A stretch of 64,000 bases of DNA from Methanococcoides burtonii DSM 6242 (GCF_000013725.1 NC_007955.1:1891579-1955578), one strand, 5' to 3'. Counted from the first letter of the stretch, positions 25,687-34,162 are shown. The notes: generated by a model not told the origin, from the sequence alone. Numbers and translations are program-made.

Positions 25687-26496
25687 ATGAAAACAAATGT
25701 GAAATCTGGAATTGGAGTGATTCTAACAGCAATGTTGCTTGTTAGTATGTTGCTTATGCCAGCTGTGAGTGCAAAAGCCGAAACTACATGGCATAGCCAA
25801 ATGCTAGAATCGAATGGAATTTCTACTAACGATTTTGATGTTAAATTGACCAGCTACGAAAAAATAGGAGAGGAAATTCACTATACTGGTGATTTTAAAA
25901 TTGATGTCGAAAAAATGATAGATGGAAAACTCAAAACATTGAAATCAAAAGGAACTATTTCAGGAATAGTAAACCAAGATGGTACAATAAATGTTGAATA
26001 TAGTGGAAACAACTTCAACTTTGTCTTGAATTCAATGAAGATTGGGGATGATCAAGAAAATGTTCTGTACCAATTTGATCAAGTTTTGACGGTTGATGGT
26101 AAAACAGAAAACTCAAAGGATATCATAAAAGTTCCCAAAAACCAAATTACTCTTATAGATAAAGAAATGCAAGCTTCTTTAACAGAAGATCAGGTTTCTA
26201 GCTTCCTCAAATCAAAAACAAAGGTTGATTTGCCAAGCACTGCACCTGGGGGATCTCTCCTAATCTATAATGATGTGCAATATGCAGATCTCTTAGTAAC
26301 AGGCGGAATTATCATCGCAATATTAGTATTTTTCAGTATGGGTACTACTGCTGGATTAGGTGCTATAGTTCTTGCAGTTGCTGTCGCAGTACCGGAGTAC
26401 TATGATGTTGACACTCGAGATATATATATAGACTTCTTCTTGACTCTATATCCACTTAGTACAATGCATGTTGAAGTTGACTATTTCTACTATTAA
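25687..26496 (+). CDS. exported/membrane-attached protein, unknown
   Basis: A 269-residue protein with a signal peptide (about 8-30, PAVSAKA), a lysine-rich beta-type domain (about 33-190) and a hydrophobic stretch (about 200-238) followed by an aromatic tail. It follows a GAGGT site and the structured leader. It is the plus-strand product of cassette A; no family recognised. It ends at a strong hairpin. Confidence 0.62.
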   Translation: MKTNVKSGIGVILTAMLLVSMLLMPAVSAKAETTWHSQMLESNGISTNDFDVKLTSYEKIGEEIHYTGDFKIDVEKMIDGKLKTLKSKGTISGIVNQDGTINVEYSGNNFNFVLNSMKIGDDQENVLYQFDQVLTVDGKTENSKDIIKVPKNQITLIDKEMQASLTEDQVSSFLKSKTKVDLPSTAPGGSLLIYNDVQYADLLVTGGIIIAILVFFSMGTTAGLGAIVLAVAVAVPEYYDVDTRDIYIDFFLTLYPLSTMHVEVDYFYY

Positions 26497-26497
26497 A

Positions 26498-26517
26498 AGG
26501 AGAAGATTTCTTCTCCT
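26498..26517 (+). terminator. terminator hairpin
   Basis: Perfect inverted repeat AGGAGAAGA / TCTTCTCCT with two loop bases, followed by ACATTTTT, right after the stop of the exported protein gene. Confidence 0.65.
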
Positions 26518-26567
26518 ACATTTTTAAACAAAATCTGAAATAATATATAACTACTGGAGAACAAAGA

Positions 26568-26756
26568 ATGAATGAAAAATATATTCAATTATCCTTTTAT
26601 TTTTTAATAGTTTTAGCCTTCATAGCAGCATTTTACAATGCTTATATGCAGTGGTTCAGAAATGATTTTAATTTACTTCTACTAATTCTTACAGTGCTTT
26701 TTTCATTGAGTGCAATAGTGGTAAAAAAATACATTAGGGCGAACAATATTAATTGA
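26568..26756 (+). CDS. small two-helix membrane protein
   Basis: A 62-residue protein with two hydrophobic segments (about 8-26, 33-50). The YNAYMQWFRNDFNLLLLILTVLF stretch resembles YNGYQAWFYYNLSLTLVYLTLILV in the protein at 52946, so the two are distant paralogues. Function unknown. Confidence 0.5.
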   Translation: MNEKYIQLSFYFLIVLAFIAAFYNAYMQWFRNDFNLLLLILTVLFSLSAIVVKKYIRANNIN

Positions 26757-26786
26757 ACAACTCCAAGTATCAGTGGATTATGAAGG

Positions 26787-26975
26787 ATGGACTACAATAT
26801 TTCTGTTTACCCCCGAAGAAATATTGTGCTAGGACATGAGACGGCAGCTACCGGCATATTTATTGGTTTCATAATGATTTCAATTATTTTCTATTCGTTA
26901 CTCGGGTCATTTTGTGCATTTTCCACATTTAACCTGAAAACAGACAATCAGGATAGTAGTGGGGAGCAATTATGA
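26787..26975 (+). CDS. small single-helix membrane protein
   Basis: A 62-residue frame with one hydrophobic helix (about 22-46). Its stop overlaps the next ATG (ATGA, 26972-26975), the same junction that links the PLDc_N-type gene to its partner at 52680. No family recognised; coupling to the next gene supports translation. Confidence 0.4.
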   Translation: MDYNISVYPRRNIVLGHETAATGIFIGFIMISIIFYSLLGSFCAFSTFNLKTDNQDSSGEQL

Positions 26976-27439
26976 TAAAAGAAGTTCAAAATTTAAGTCA
27001 CAATATCGCAAAATATCTTTCTCGCAGATATGCAAATGCACATACCAACTTTGGATACGCAAGTCACTATCTTTCAGATCCTGGCATTCCTTTCCATAGC
27101 ACAGGAGCAACTGACTATTTAGGTGGTTTCGTTGTCGCTTTATTTAATGCTGCATTACACATCAGTTATGAGAGTTACGTGGCTGATGAATGGACAAGTG
27201 GGTATGATTATAGCTACTACGTGACAGACAATTCTCAATCAAACACTGTAACCGACCCGGCACAGGCCGTAAAAGATAATGCAGAACACAGTGCTCAGTA
27301 TTATTCATACATTACAAATGAAATGACCACCAATCCAACAGGTTGGAAAACGGACATGATGCTGGCATATTACACTGCACAGTGTGTACAAGAAACTTCG
27401 AAGTATAATCACGGACTATATGACTATATCATGTCCTGA
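26972..27439 (+). pseudogene. chimeric fragment: small membrane-protein N terminus joined to zinc phospholipase C/P1-nuclease-like C terminus
   Basis: The first 23 residues (MIKEVQNLSHNIAKYLSRRYA) match the N terminus of the protein at 52680, and the DNA is nearly identical over about 40 bases up to about 27039. The rest (HTNFGYASHYLSDPGIPFHS; a later His-rich/Tyr-rich region) resembles the C-terminal part of zinc-dependent phospholipase C/S1-P1 nuclease proteins, without the N-terminal half and the signal peptide that such exported enzymes need. It is most simply a recombination product, though the frame is open. Confidence 0.6.
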
Positions 27440-27446
27440 GGTTGAA

Positions 27447-28220
27447 ATGGCTTCAATTGGTGAATTCGTGTCGAAAGTTAAGAAGAAGATGCCTTTAGAG
27501 GCTCTTCTTTTCTTTATGTATCATATATGGATTTCCGTTATAGGTTTGACGATGATTGTCGTGATTGGAACAGGAATCCAGTATGGCCTGCATACATATA
27601 CATTGGTAATGACGCTAGGGTTATTTGTTCTGTTTTTTGTGCCGATTACCGCCATCGGGCAGAATATTGTAAGAAACATGAAGGATGCTAGGAGGGTTTG
27701 GTGCTGTATACCTTTGCTAATTGTTGGTATAATTCAGACTATGGCGGCTATAATTGGACATGCTAAAGTCATGGTCTATGAAACTCATCCTGATTCGTTG
27801 ATATATGCCTTGATGTTCCCTATCCAGAGATTTGCACAAATTGCAATTGATCCTATAATTGAGGATGTTTTCGATATGGGCTTCCCGTATAATCAGCTGC
27901 CTCTGATTATATTCTATATTATCTTTCTTCCTCTCAGTCTGTTTATTTACTTGCTGCCTTCCATAGGCTATGATAGGATGAAGGTCACAAAAGAGATGAA
28001 ACTAATTGCCGTATTACCATTACTTTGTATTGCTATTCCAATAATTATACAGACAATTAAAATGAGTTTAGGATTGATCGATGAAATTATGATTAAATTT
28101 TTCTGGTTTGAGATATCCTCAAATATCCTCCGAATGGGATTTCTATTAATGCCGATTTTGGGTATTTTGTATATCAAACACCACAATAAACTTATGAGAG
28201 TCCACGCAGAAGAATCTTAA
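27447..28220 (+). CDS. multi-pass membrane protein, unknown, paralogue 1
   Basis: ATG 27447 with GAGGTTG just before it is chosen; an upstream in-frame start at 27384 lies inside the preceding frame. The 257-residue protein has about seven hydrophobic segments. Its N terminus (MPLEALLFFMYHIWISVIGLTM) resembles that of the protein at 28364 (APWEVSLFFMGWIWLGWSVFG), so they form a diverged pair. No catalytic motif seen. Confidence 0.5.
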   Translation: MASIGEFVSKVKKKMPLEALLFFMYHIWISVIGLTMIVVIGTGIQYGLHTYTLVMTLGLFVLFFVPITAIGQNIVRNMKDARRVWCCIPLLIVGIIQTMAAIIGHAKVMVYETHPDSLIYALMFPIQRFAQIAIDPIIEDVFDMGFPYNQLPLIIFYIIFLPLSLFIYLLPSIGYDRMKVTKEMKLIAVLPLLCIAIPIIIQTIKMSLGLIDEIMIKFFWFEISSNILRMGFLLMPILGILYIKHHNKLMRVHAEES

Positions 28221-28363
28221 ATTCGTTGTTAATTGAAACGAGGTCTATGGAATACTGAAAAAATCGGCTAAGGAATGCGGGGAATTTGGTATCGTCGTAT
28301 CGTAACTGACGTAACGCAATCATAAATTAGTAAGTATGACTACATAATGGGTTTTGATCTTAT

Positions 28364-28951
28364 ATGAGAAGTGAAATTAAAGAGGCGCCTTGGGAGGTAT
28401 CTCTTTTCTTTATGGGGTGGATTTGGTTAGGGTGGTCAGTATTCGGAATGACTTTAGCCAACATGTACTTGTCTGATCAGTTTTTAGATGTTTATCACTC
28501 AACCATAGGTGCTATATACATGCTTCCAATGCTCATGATTGGGCTTAAAGTACTTAAGGGTAAAAATGTTGCTGGTCTGCCTTTGTTTGTCTGTTCATGT
28601 ATAATTGGAGTTTTGGCAATTATTTCGCACTCAAAGCTCAATTTGGGAATTGAGAATGAATTTGATTTTTTACAAGGAATTGCAGTTGTATTGCTTGCAT
28701 TACAGCTAGTAGCAATGCCTATAAGTTTCTACATTTATGCTCGTTCTATCGGATGCGACAATACTAGGAATCTGAAGATAATTCTAATTTTTTCTGCAAT
28801 GAATGGATTAGTGCTTGTTTTCAATGGGTTAAGCAGTTCCCATGGTGTTAATAGTGAATTCATTAGCGTTTTGATGCTATCTTTTTTGTTTGTGATTGGA
28901 CCTATATTGGGGGGATTGTACATCTGGGAGGTTATGTCAAAGAGTAGCTAA
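28364..28951 (+). CDS. multi-pass membrane protein, unknown, paralogue 2
   Basis: A 195-residue protein with about six hydrophobic segments and the N-terminal motif shared with the 27447 product. No Shine-Dalgarno site is seen before the ATG. The 143 bases between the pair hold no recognisable feature. Confidence 0.48.
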   Translation: MRSEIKEAPWEVSLFFMGWIWLGWSVFGMTLANMYLSDQFLDVYHSTIGAIYMLPMLMIGLKVLKGKNVAGLPLFVCSCIIGVLAIISHSKLNLGIENEFDFLQGIAVVLLALQLVAMPISFYIYARSIGCDNTRNLKIILIFSAMNGLVLVFNGLSSSHGVNSEFISVLMLSFLFVIGPILGGLYIWEVMSKSS

Positions 28952-29050
28952 GTTATGGTAATTTAGATCCGGACTATGCAAGGTATTAGTAAATGTAACT
29001 AAAACAGGGATGGAATCAAATATATTTTTGAATAATATGGGGATGGAAAT

Positions 29051-29335
29051 TTGAAAAAGAACACAATCGAATGGATAATCATTGGAATTATAGCTGTAAC
29101 AATAATTACAATGGCATTTTATATGGGTCAATTACTATGGGGAATCGTTGCAATAGCGACTGTTTTCTGGCTCTTCATGTTATGTGACTGCCTTCAAAGG
29201 GACACAGGGGATTTTCCCAGCAAGGGGATAATAAAAAACTGATCTGGTCGCTTATTCTAATTTTCCTGAATTTCATAGGTGCGATACTGTATTATTATCT
29301 GGTTAAGGTGCAAAATAATGATGGGACTCGCTCTT
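29051..29335 (+). pseudogene. PLDc_N-type small membrane protein with frameshift
   Basis: The first 57 residues after TTG 29051 match the proteins at 44265 and 52393 (MGQLLWGIVAIATVFWLFMLCDCLQR). A one-base loss near 29222-29226 shifts the frame to an early TGA at 29240, but the downstream DNA still encodes LIWSLILIFLNFIGAILYYYLV in the shifted frame up to about 29335. The PLDc_N second helix is therefore cut off. Confidence 0.7.
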
Positions 29336-29457
29336 AAATTTTTAGATTTTGGTGAAGGGAGGCTCAACCGCCAAATCCAGTTGAAGAGCTAAAAGCCCTT
29401 TCTTCTTAGATCAGGCCATAAGGTAAACAAAAAATATGTCTTAATTGAGGTAAACAA

Positions 29458-30018
29458 ATGAAGAGTAAATTCAAAAGACATTCAATGCTCATCTTGTTCA
29501 TGATACTCTTGTCCGTTTTTATTTCAGGTTGCGGAGAAGAGCCCAGCGCGGAAGAAGTTGTATCTAATATGCAGGTGAAAATGGATGGTCTCGAAGACTA
29601 CTCTTTTACAATGTTCAGTCATTCAAGTTTCCAGGAACAGGGCGTGGGAACACAGAAAGTCATATGGAAAAAACCTGATCTTATGAAAACGATTATCAGA
29701 GTCCCGGATAAAGGTACGGAAGTAATTATGATCTCTGATAGAGAATTCCAGTGGATCTATGATTCCGAATCTGAGACTGTTTTCAAAACGGATATTTCTG
29801 ATGGTCTTGATGGTTTGAAAATATTTGAGCCTAATGTTTTTGCTGAGTTTCTGAATGGAACTCTAATGGGGAAGACGGCTTCTCTGCTTGGAGTAGAGGA
29901 CTTGGATGGAAACAATGCATATTTGCTTGAACTCACTCCTTCCGAGAACAATAAAAGTTCTCTTCAAGGGAGATCGATGATCTGGGTTGATAGGGATACC
30001 TGGATGCCTATCAGATAG
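29458..30018 (+). CDS. LolA/RseB-like lipoprotein with C terminus cut by TAG
   Basis: A 186-residue protein with signal peptide and lipobox (SVFISGCGEE, Cys at about residue 26), then a beta-rich domain of the outer-membrane-lipoprotein-carrier/sigma-regulator type (QVKMDGLEDYSFTM; WKKPDLMKTIIRV; WVDRDTWMPIR). The family normally goes on after this motif. Here TAG 30016-30018 ends it, the next codons (ELYESSDLAK) continue the expected sequence to a TGA at 30049, and a second frame (EDIDVTILSSLDKVELLDIAENIT) carries the end to 30123. So the tail is decayed, or TAG is read as pyrrolysine and only the last part is lost. Confidence 0.6.
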   Translation: MKSKFKRHSMLILFMILLSVFISGCGEEPSAEEVVSNMQVKMDGLEDYSFTMFSHSSFQEQGVGTQKVIWKKPDLMKTIIRVPDKGTEVIMISDREFQWIYDSESETVFKTDISDGLDGLKIFEPNVFAEFLNGTLMGKTASLLGVEDLDGNNAYLLELTPSENNKSSLQGRSMIWVDRDTWMPIR

Positions 30019-30160
30019 GAGCTATATGAAAGCTCTGACCTGGCAAAATGAAGATATTGATGTTACTATTCTTTCTTCCCTTGATAAGGTGGAGCTATTG
30101 GATATTGCAGAAAATATTACCTGATCTATTTAGTGAAGTTGTAAAAAACTCCTTGATCTT

Positions 30161-30220
30161 GTGACTATATTTTCCAACCGAAATGAAACAGTTTGATGGT
30201 ATGGCTAGAAAATATTTATA
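30161..30220 (+). promoter_or_regulatory. operator-promoter module, copy 4
   Basis: GTGACTATAT at 30161, an imperfect inverted repeat TCCAACCG-N8-CAGTTTGA (30173-30196), exactly 16 bases, then TATTTATA (30213-30220). The leader from here to the ATG at 30392 is strongly diverged; only the CTAGAATA segment after the TATA box and the TTGCC...GAGG end resemble the other copies. The 30019-30160 stretch holds only the decayed end of the lipoprotein gene. Confidence 0.65.
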
Positions 30221-30391
30221 GGGTGAGTTCCTAGAATAACCTATACATCCGAAAAAATACTAAGTGAGGTCTAATTAATTTTCCTGGGTGAATTTAAACT
30301 CCACCTACAGAGGCATGGATGTGTTTTCCTTGTACTTATTTAGAGCTTACCTGATCTTGCCTTTGGGGTGAATGAAATAAAGAGGTAAAAG

Positions 30392-31288
30392 ATGAAATTA
30401 AAACTACTTTTAGGACTGCTTATTGTAGTCGGTATGATCGGATTCGGATTGGCAACTGAAGAAAGTGAAGAACAATTACTCGGAAGAGTCCTGACACCGG
30501 ACGAAGTAATGGCAGTTTTTGGCAATGCTTCATGGGATTATCAAATACCTGAAGAATTACGGCAGGATTCAATTAAAAGAACAATAGCATCTGAAAAAGA
30601 AGATAAAAAACCACTAACACCTGAAGAAATTGCTGAAATAAATGCTAATGCTCCTGAAGGGATGTTTTTGGTAAGTGGAATTGAAGATGTTTCTATGAAT
30701 AGAGCATCATCAGGAAATACGGGAATTGAAAACCATGATGAACCTTTTTCCTATGTAACTTACGGAAAAGTTCCTTATTTTGATATAGAAGATGAGAGGG
30801 GTGAGTGGCTTTACAATCTCAAGATTATTATCAGTGCTTCAGAAACAGAAATGGAAAGCCACATCCGACCCGAAGGTTCTGTATATTCTTATGGACACAG
30901 CTATGACGGATACATTTCAATTGGAATTGTAGCAGATTCAGGAATTAATGACTCCTTGATGGATGAAATCTATGATATTTTTGATCAACATGCACAGGAA
31001 ATTGGTATTGAAGATGTGCCTGTTTTGTTTGAGTACGGAGATATCGAGGCTGGCGAAGCTATTGATGAAGAAGATGGTATTGTTGACAGAACCATTGCAG
31101 TGATAGATGATGATGGAAATGTTATCATCTATGCAGAGGATGAAGCATATTTCGACGAAGAGGGAAATCTTGTGATCATAGGCAATGAAACAACACAAGA
31201 AGAAAACGGGACAAATAAGCAAACACCAGGATTTACCTCAATAATGCTCATTATCGGACTGTTGTTATCGGCAAGGAGTAGAAAGTGA
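30392..31288 (+). CDS. PGF-CTERM surface protein with one copy of the repeated exported domain
   Basis: A 298-residue protein preceded by AGAGGT. Signal peptide about 3-22; acidic linker with CPxE-like LTPEEIAEINANAPEG; shared domain at about 115-220 (YGKVPYF...MESHI...SYDGYISIGI...INDSLMDEIYDIFDQHAQEIGIEDVPVLFEYG); acidic stretch (DDDGNVIIYAEDEAYFDEEG); then TPGFTSIMLIIGLLLSARSRK, a PGF-CTERM tail for archaeosortase processing. The last 60 residues are almost identical to those of the TAG-interrupted gene ending at 35374. Driven by module copy 4. Confidence 0.7.
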   Translation: MKLKLLLGLLIVVGMIGFGLATEESEEQLLGRVLTPDEVMAVFGNASWDYQIPEELRQDSIKRTIASEKEDKKPLTPEEIAEINANAPEGMFLVSGIEDVSMNRASSGNTGIENHDEPFSYVTYGKVPYFDIEDERGEWLYNLKIIISASETEMESHIRPEGSVYSYGHSYDGYISIGIVADSGINDSLMDEIYDIFDQHAQEIGIEDVPVLFEYGDIEAGEAIDEEDGIVDRTIAVIDDDGNVIIYAEDEAYFDEEGNLVIIGNETTQEENGTNKQTPGFTSIMLIIGLLLSARSRK

Positions 31289-31296
31289 TAGTTTTT

Positions 31297-31355
31297 GTGG
31301 TCATATCTCCAACCAAAAAGGAACATTACGATGATGTGAGCTGAGAATATTCATT
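31297..31355 (+). promoter_or_regulatory. operator-promoter module, decayed copy 5
   Basis: TCCAACCA-N8-CATTACGA (31308-31331), 16 bases, then TATTCATT (31348-31355). Spacing is identical to the four better copies, but the second arm has two changes and the TATA box two. It directly abuts the duplicated folP'-metV segment that starts at 31372, so that segment replaced whatever gene it once served. Confidence 0.55.
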
Positions 31356-31371
31356 CTGGTGTTCTCTATAC

Positions 31372-32116
31372 ATGCCATCATGCGTTCGGAATAGCGTAGA
31401 ATTGATACTGATCAGCTCATACTGGACCCTGCCATCGGTAAATGGGTGCCGGAAAAATCAGCGATGTACGATCTTGAGATCATCGATAGTTCGAACGCCT
31501 GAAAGTGTTCGAAAAACCATTGCTTGCAGCCATCTCACGCAAATCTTTCATTGGGGACCTGCTCGACAAACCCGCAACTGAGCGTCTGTACGGAAGTCTG
31601 GCGGCAGCCGCCATCGTTGTGCAGAAAGGGGCTCACATCATCCGCACTCACGATGTTGCAGAGACATTCGACGTTGTGCAAATTGCGGCCGCTGTACGAA
31701 GCAGGCAGCCCGTTGTGGAAGAGAACGGTTTTGAGGTAAGTGTTCTGGACATTCCCTATCCTGATGATGCTGCTCTTTCCATGCGAAATATAGGTGTTAC
31801 CGGCACAGGTTCTAAGATAATGAAGAACAAGACGGTGTCCCGTGTGCTGCGTATCAGTAATATCACAACTACAGAGGCATTGATAATCAAACAGGAGATC
31901 CTGGCAAGGGGCGGGGATGCAGCACTGGAAAGGGATGCGGTTTCCCATGAGGTAGAAAAGACCGATGTCATTGTCATTGGTACACTGTTGCAGGTCAGAA
32001 AACTTGCAGACAAGCTCGAGTGTCAGGCAAGGAACCTTCCTCTTATCTCAAAGATGATAAAGGATACACTGAAGAAGGAATCAGACATTGAATACCGTTA
32101 TTTGAGGCAATCATGA
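31372..32116 (+). pseudogene. truncated folP-like gene (duplicate)
   Basis: The segment matches 22703-23472 of the intact gene. It lacks the N-terminal half, has a 24-base deletion near 31386-31400 and a one-base deletion near 31487 (CATCGATAGTTCG against CATCGACCAGTTCG). An open frame from GTG 31505 still covers the end of the barrel and the whole C-terminal extension with only a few amino-acid changes, so a C-terminal fragment could still be made. It overlaps metV copy 2 by 4 bases. Confidence 0.8.
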
Positions 32117-32727
32117 TAATCTCATCTTCCAAACCATTTAATGAGATCCTTGAAATGCTCATGGACAAGGATGCCGTTTATATTATCGGTTGCAGCGTCT
32201 GTGCTGCCAAACAGCACGTAGGCGGTGAGCCCGAGGTTGCAGAGATGTCATCTCTTCTCTCTGATGCCGGAGTAAATGTTATCGGGGGAGTCGTGGCGAA
32301 AGCTGCATGCAGTGTCCGGTCCTGTGAGTATCTTATGGAGCTTGCCCCGAACATCAAAGATGCTACTGCTGTTCTGGTAATGGCATGCGGAAGCGGTACT
32401 TCCAACATCGCACGCTTTGTGGACGTTGATGTCTATCCGGCCAACAACACCGAATCCCTGGGTGCCATGACAGGGGACAAGGTCATCCATCATCTGTGTG
32501 CCATGTGCGGTCAGTGTACGATCGCCGATTTTGGTGGCATCTGTCCCACAGCACAGTGTCCCAAGGAATTGCTTAACGGTCCTTGTGGTGGTTCAATGGA
32601 CGGCAAGTGCGAAGTCGATCCAGAGAAGGATTGCGCGTGGGAACTTATCTATGAACGTCTTGAGAGGATAGGCAGGCTGGACCTTCTGGATGAGGTTCGG
32701 GATGCCAAGGATAGATTGGTGAAGTGA
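32113..32727 (+). CDS. metV: second MetV (methylene-THF reductase partner), intact duplicate
   Basis: A 204-residue protein that differs from the 23469 copy at 7 residues by my count (about 97% identical), all mild except one V-to-S. All cysteines of the two clusters are kept. The DNA has many more silent than replacement changes, which suggests selection after duplication or gene conversion. It has no evident promoter of its own beyond the remnant at 31297-31355. Confidence 0.8.
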   Translation: MIISSSKPFNEILEMLMDKDAVYIIGCSVCAAKQHVGGEPEVAEMSSLLSDAGVNVIGGVVAKAACSVRSCEYLMELAPNIKDATAVLVMACGSGTSNIARFVDVDVYPANNTESLGAMTGDKVIHHLCAMCGQCTIADFGGICPTAQCPKELLNGPCGGSMDGKCEVDPEKDCAWELIYERLERIGRLDLLDEVRDAKDRLVK

Positions 32728-32845
32728 GCTTTCCCGGTCTTTCTGCAATTGGAGATGCTTTTTGTTGGTCGACTTCAGAGTTGGGTCTCGCACTTTTCTC
32801 CTGATTTCTACCACATCTTCTGTAAAAAATATGATCTATGTATCA

Positions 32846-32904
32846 TGACCATGTAATCCAACTGTTCTCTTTCAGTTCGATGATGTGGCTAGAAAATATT
32901 TATA
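32846..32904 (+). promoter_or_regulatory. operator-promoter module, copy 2
   Basis: TGACCATG at 32846, inverted repeat TCCAACTG-N8-CAGTTCGA (32857-32880, one mismatched pair), exactly 16 bases, then TATTTATA (32897-32904) with BRE-like AGAAAA. It drives the secreted protease gene. The 32728-32845 stretch before it holds nothing I recognise. Confidence 0.72.
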
Positions 32905-32918
32905 CTGCTTCTTGCCTA

Positions 32919-33070
32919 GGACATAGTGTAACATCGTAAAGATGTTAGTGGGGATTCAGCCAGTCTTGACGGAATAACTGAACCCCGTGCCCGGAGGCAA
33001 AGTTAGGTTTTGCTGTTTACACTATATAAGCGTAGCTTTGCTCCTGGAGTAAATAAATGAGGTCTGTCTT
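32919..33070 (+). promoter_or_regulatory. structured 5' leader, copy 2
   Basis: Readable pairings: closing stem ATAGTGTAA (32923-32931) with TTACACTAT (33017-33025), perfect 9 bp; hairpin AACATC/GATGTT (32930-32946); stem GGGG-TTCAG (32950-32959, one bulged A) with CTGAACCCC (32978-32986); GGAGGCAAAG (32993-33002) complementary to CTTTGCTCC (33036-33044) outside the closing stem, a pseudoknot geometry; and a hairpin TTGCTC/GAGTAA (33038-33052) that uses the same bases as the pseudoknot. GAGGT at 33059-33063 follows. The mutually exclusive pairings next to the ribosome-binding site are riboswitch-like. The estimated transcript start (about 32924-32930) may clip the first bases of the closing stem. 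Confidence 0.6.
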
Positions 33071-34162
33071 ATGAAAAATATGTTAAAGATAAGCTTGAGT
33101 ATAATGATAATAAGCATTATGATCACTGGCTTTGCATGGGCGGGATCATCCGATTCCAGTCAAAATGAATCTTTTGAAGAAGAATACTATTTCCCGGAAT
33201 ATGGTTCAGTCACATTTGATTCCCTAAAAGAAGATTCAAATGTGATTGAAAGTCGAGGAACGGTACCTGAAATTACAGAGGATAAAGCAAAAGTGGAATG
33301 GTTGGATACGATTAAGGAGAGTATCAATGATTCTGAAAATGAACTTCATCCCTACATGAAAGAACATGGAGGGCCTTTGACTGGTTTTGGTGTAAACTAT
33401 GGAGGATATTTATTTGTAGAGTTTGATGAGGAAGTAAAAGATATTGATAAATCTACAATTGACAAATTCTACAATATAATAGATGCAAATGCAAAAAAAG
33501 CAGAATTATCTGATGTTCCAGTAGTTTTCAGAAAAGGAGAAAAAGTGTATCTTGACTCACGTACTTCTGTATGGAATAATCTAATTGGTGGTATACAGAT
33601 AGTAAGATTAAGTGGTACAGCCTCAACACTATCATTTGCTGCAGAAGATAGTAGCGGCACAAAAGGATTTGTAATGTCTGGGCATGCAGCTTATAATGCA
33701 GGTGGTGTTGGTGCAAGCATTTATCAACCTACAACTGCAAGAAAAGTAGGTGAAGTCGATTATTACACATGTCATTTTGCAGATGCTGCATGGGTGGAAG
33801 CCAGTAATGTCGAAGATGATATTTATTATGGCGACATTAATGATGTTAGAGATGTACGCAGTTATTATGATCCATCCTTAGGCAGCCAAGTCTACATGTC
33901 AGGAATAACAAGTGGTCTGACATCTGGCAATGTTAAAGAGACATATATAAATAAAAACAGCGCCACTTTTGGAACTCTTTATGATCAATTTGTTGCAGAT
34001 TATCCCTGCGCTGGTGGCGATAGTGGTGCTCCTGTCTTTACGATGTATGGGGATCAGGTAATAATTCGTGGTGTACACTGGGGACATAATACCACTAATT
34101 CCTTTTTCTCACCAATTAGTGGTGTTGAGCTGGATTTAGATGTAACTCCTCTGAAAGCTTGA
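33071..34162 (+). CDS. secreted trypsin/streptogrisin-like serine protease with N-terminal repeat domain
   Basis: A 363-residue protein: signal peptide (about 4-25), one copy of the island's shared domain (about 60-158: SRGTVPEI...LHPYMKEHGG...GGYLFVEF...TIDKFYNIIDANAKKAELSDVPVVFRKG), then a chymotrypsin-fold protease with His in FVMSGHAAY (about 202), Asp in HFADAAWVE (about 238) and Ser in CAGGDSGAPVF (about 318). The N-terminal domain occupies the place of the propeptide in alpha-lytic/streptogrisin proteases. No PGF-CTERM tail, so the product is probably released. Under module copy 2 and its leader. Confidence 0.78.
   Translation: MKNMLKISLSIMIISIMITGFAWAGSSDSSQNESFEEEYYFPEYGSVTFDSLKEDSNVIESRGTVPEITEDKAKVEWLDTIKESINDSENELHPYMKEHGGPLTGFGVNYGGYLFVEFDEEVKDIDKSTIDKFYNIIDANAKKAELSDVPVVFRKGEKVYLDSRTSVWNNLIGGIQIVRLSGTASTLSFAAEDSSGTKGFVMSGHAAYNAGGVGASIYQPTTARKVGEVDYYTCHFADAAWVEASNVEDDIYYGDINDVRDVRSYYDPSLGSQVYMSGITSGLTSGNVKETYINKNSATFGTLYDQFVADYPCAGGDSGAPVFTMYGDQVIIRGVHWGHNTTNSFFSPISGVELDLDVTPLKA

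Larger units (their letters stand above)
24118..25690. repeat. regulator/exported-protein cassette, copy A
   Basis: A segment of about 1.57 kb recurs at about 35394-36968 with the same order: shared 3' flank (GCCCACGTTT, then ATTTATGGTCTG), wHTH membrane regulator (-), small exported protein (-), divergent operator-promoter module, and 5' leader. Similarity stops at the start of the plus-strand gene, whose product differs between copies. Confidence 0.8.
31372..32729 (+). repeat. direct duplication, copy 2 (folP'-metV2)
   Basis: Second copy of 22703-24085. The left junction is next to decayed module copy 5; the right junction is just past the metV2 stop, about 115 bases before module copy 2. 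Confidence 0.85.
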
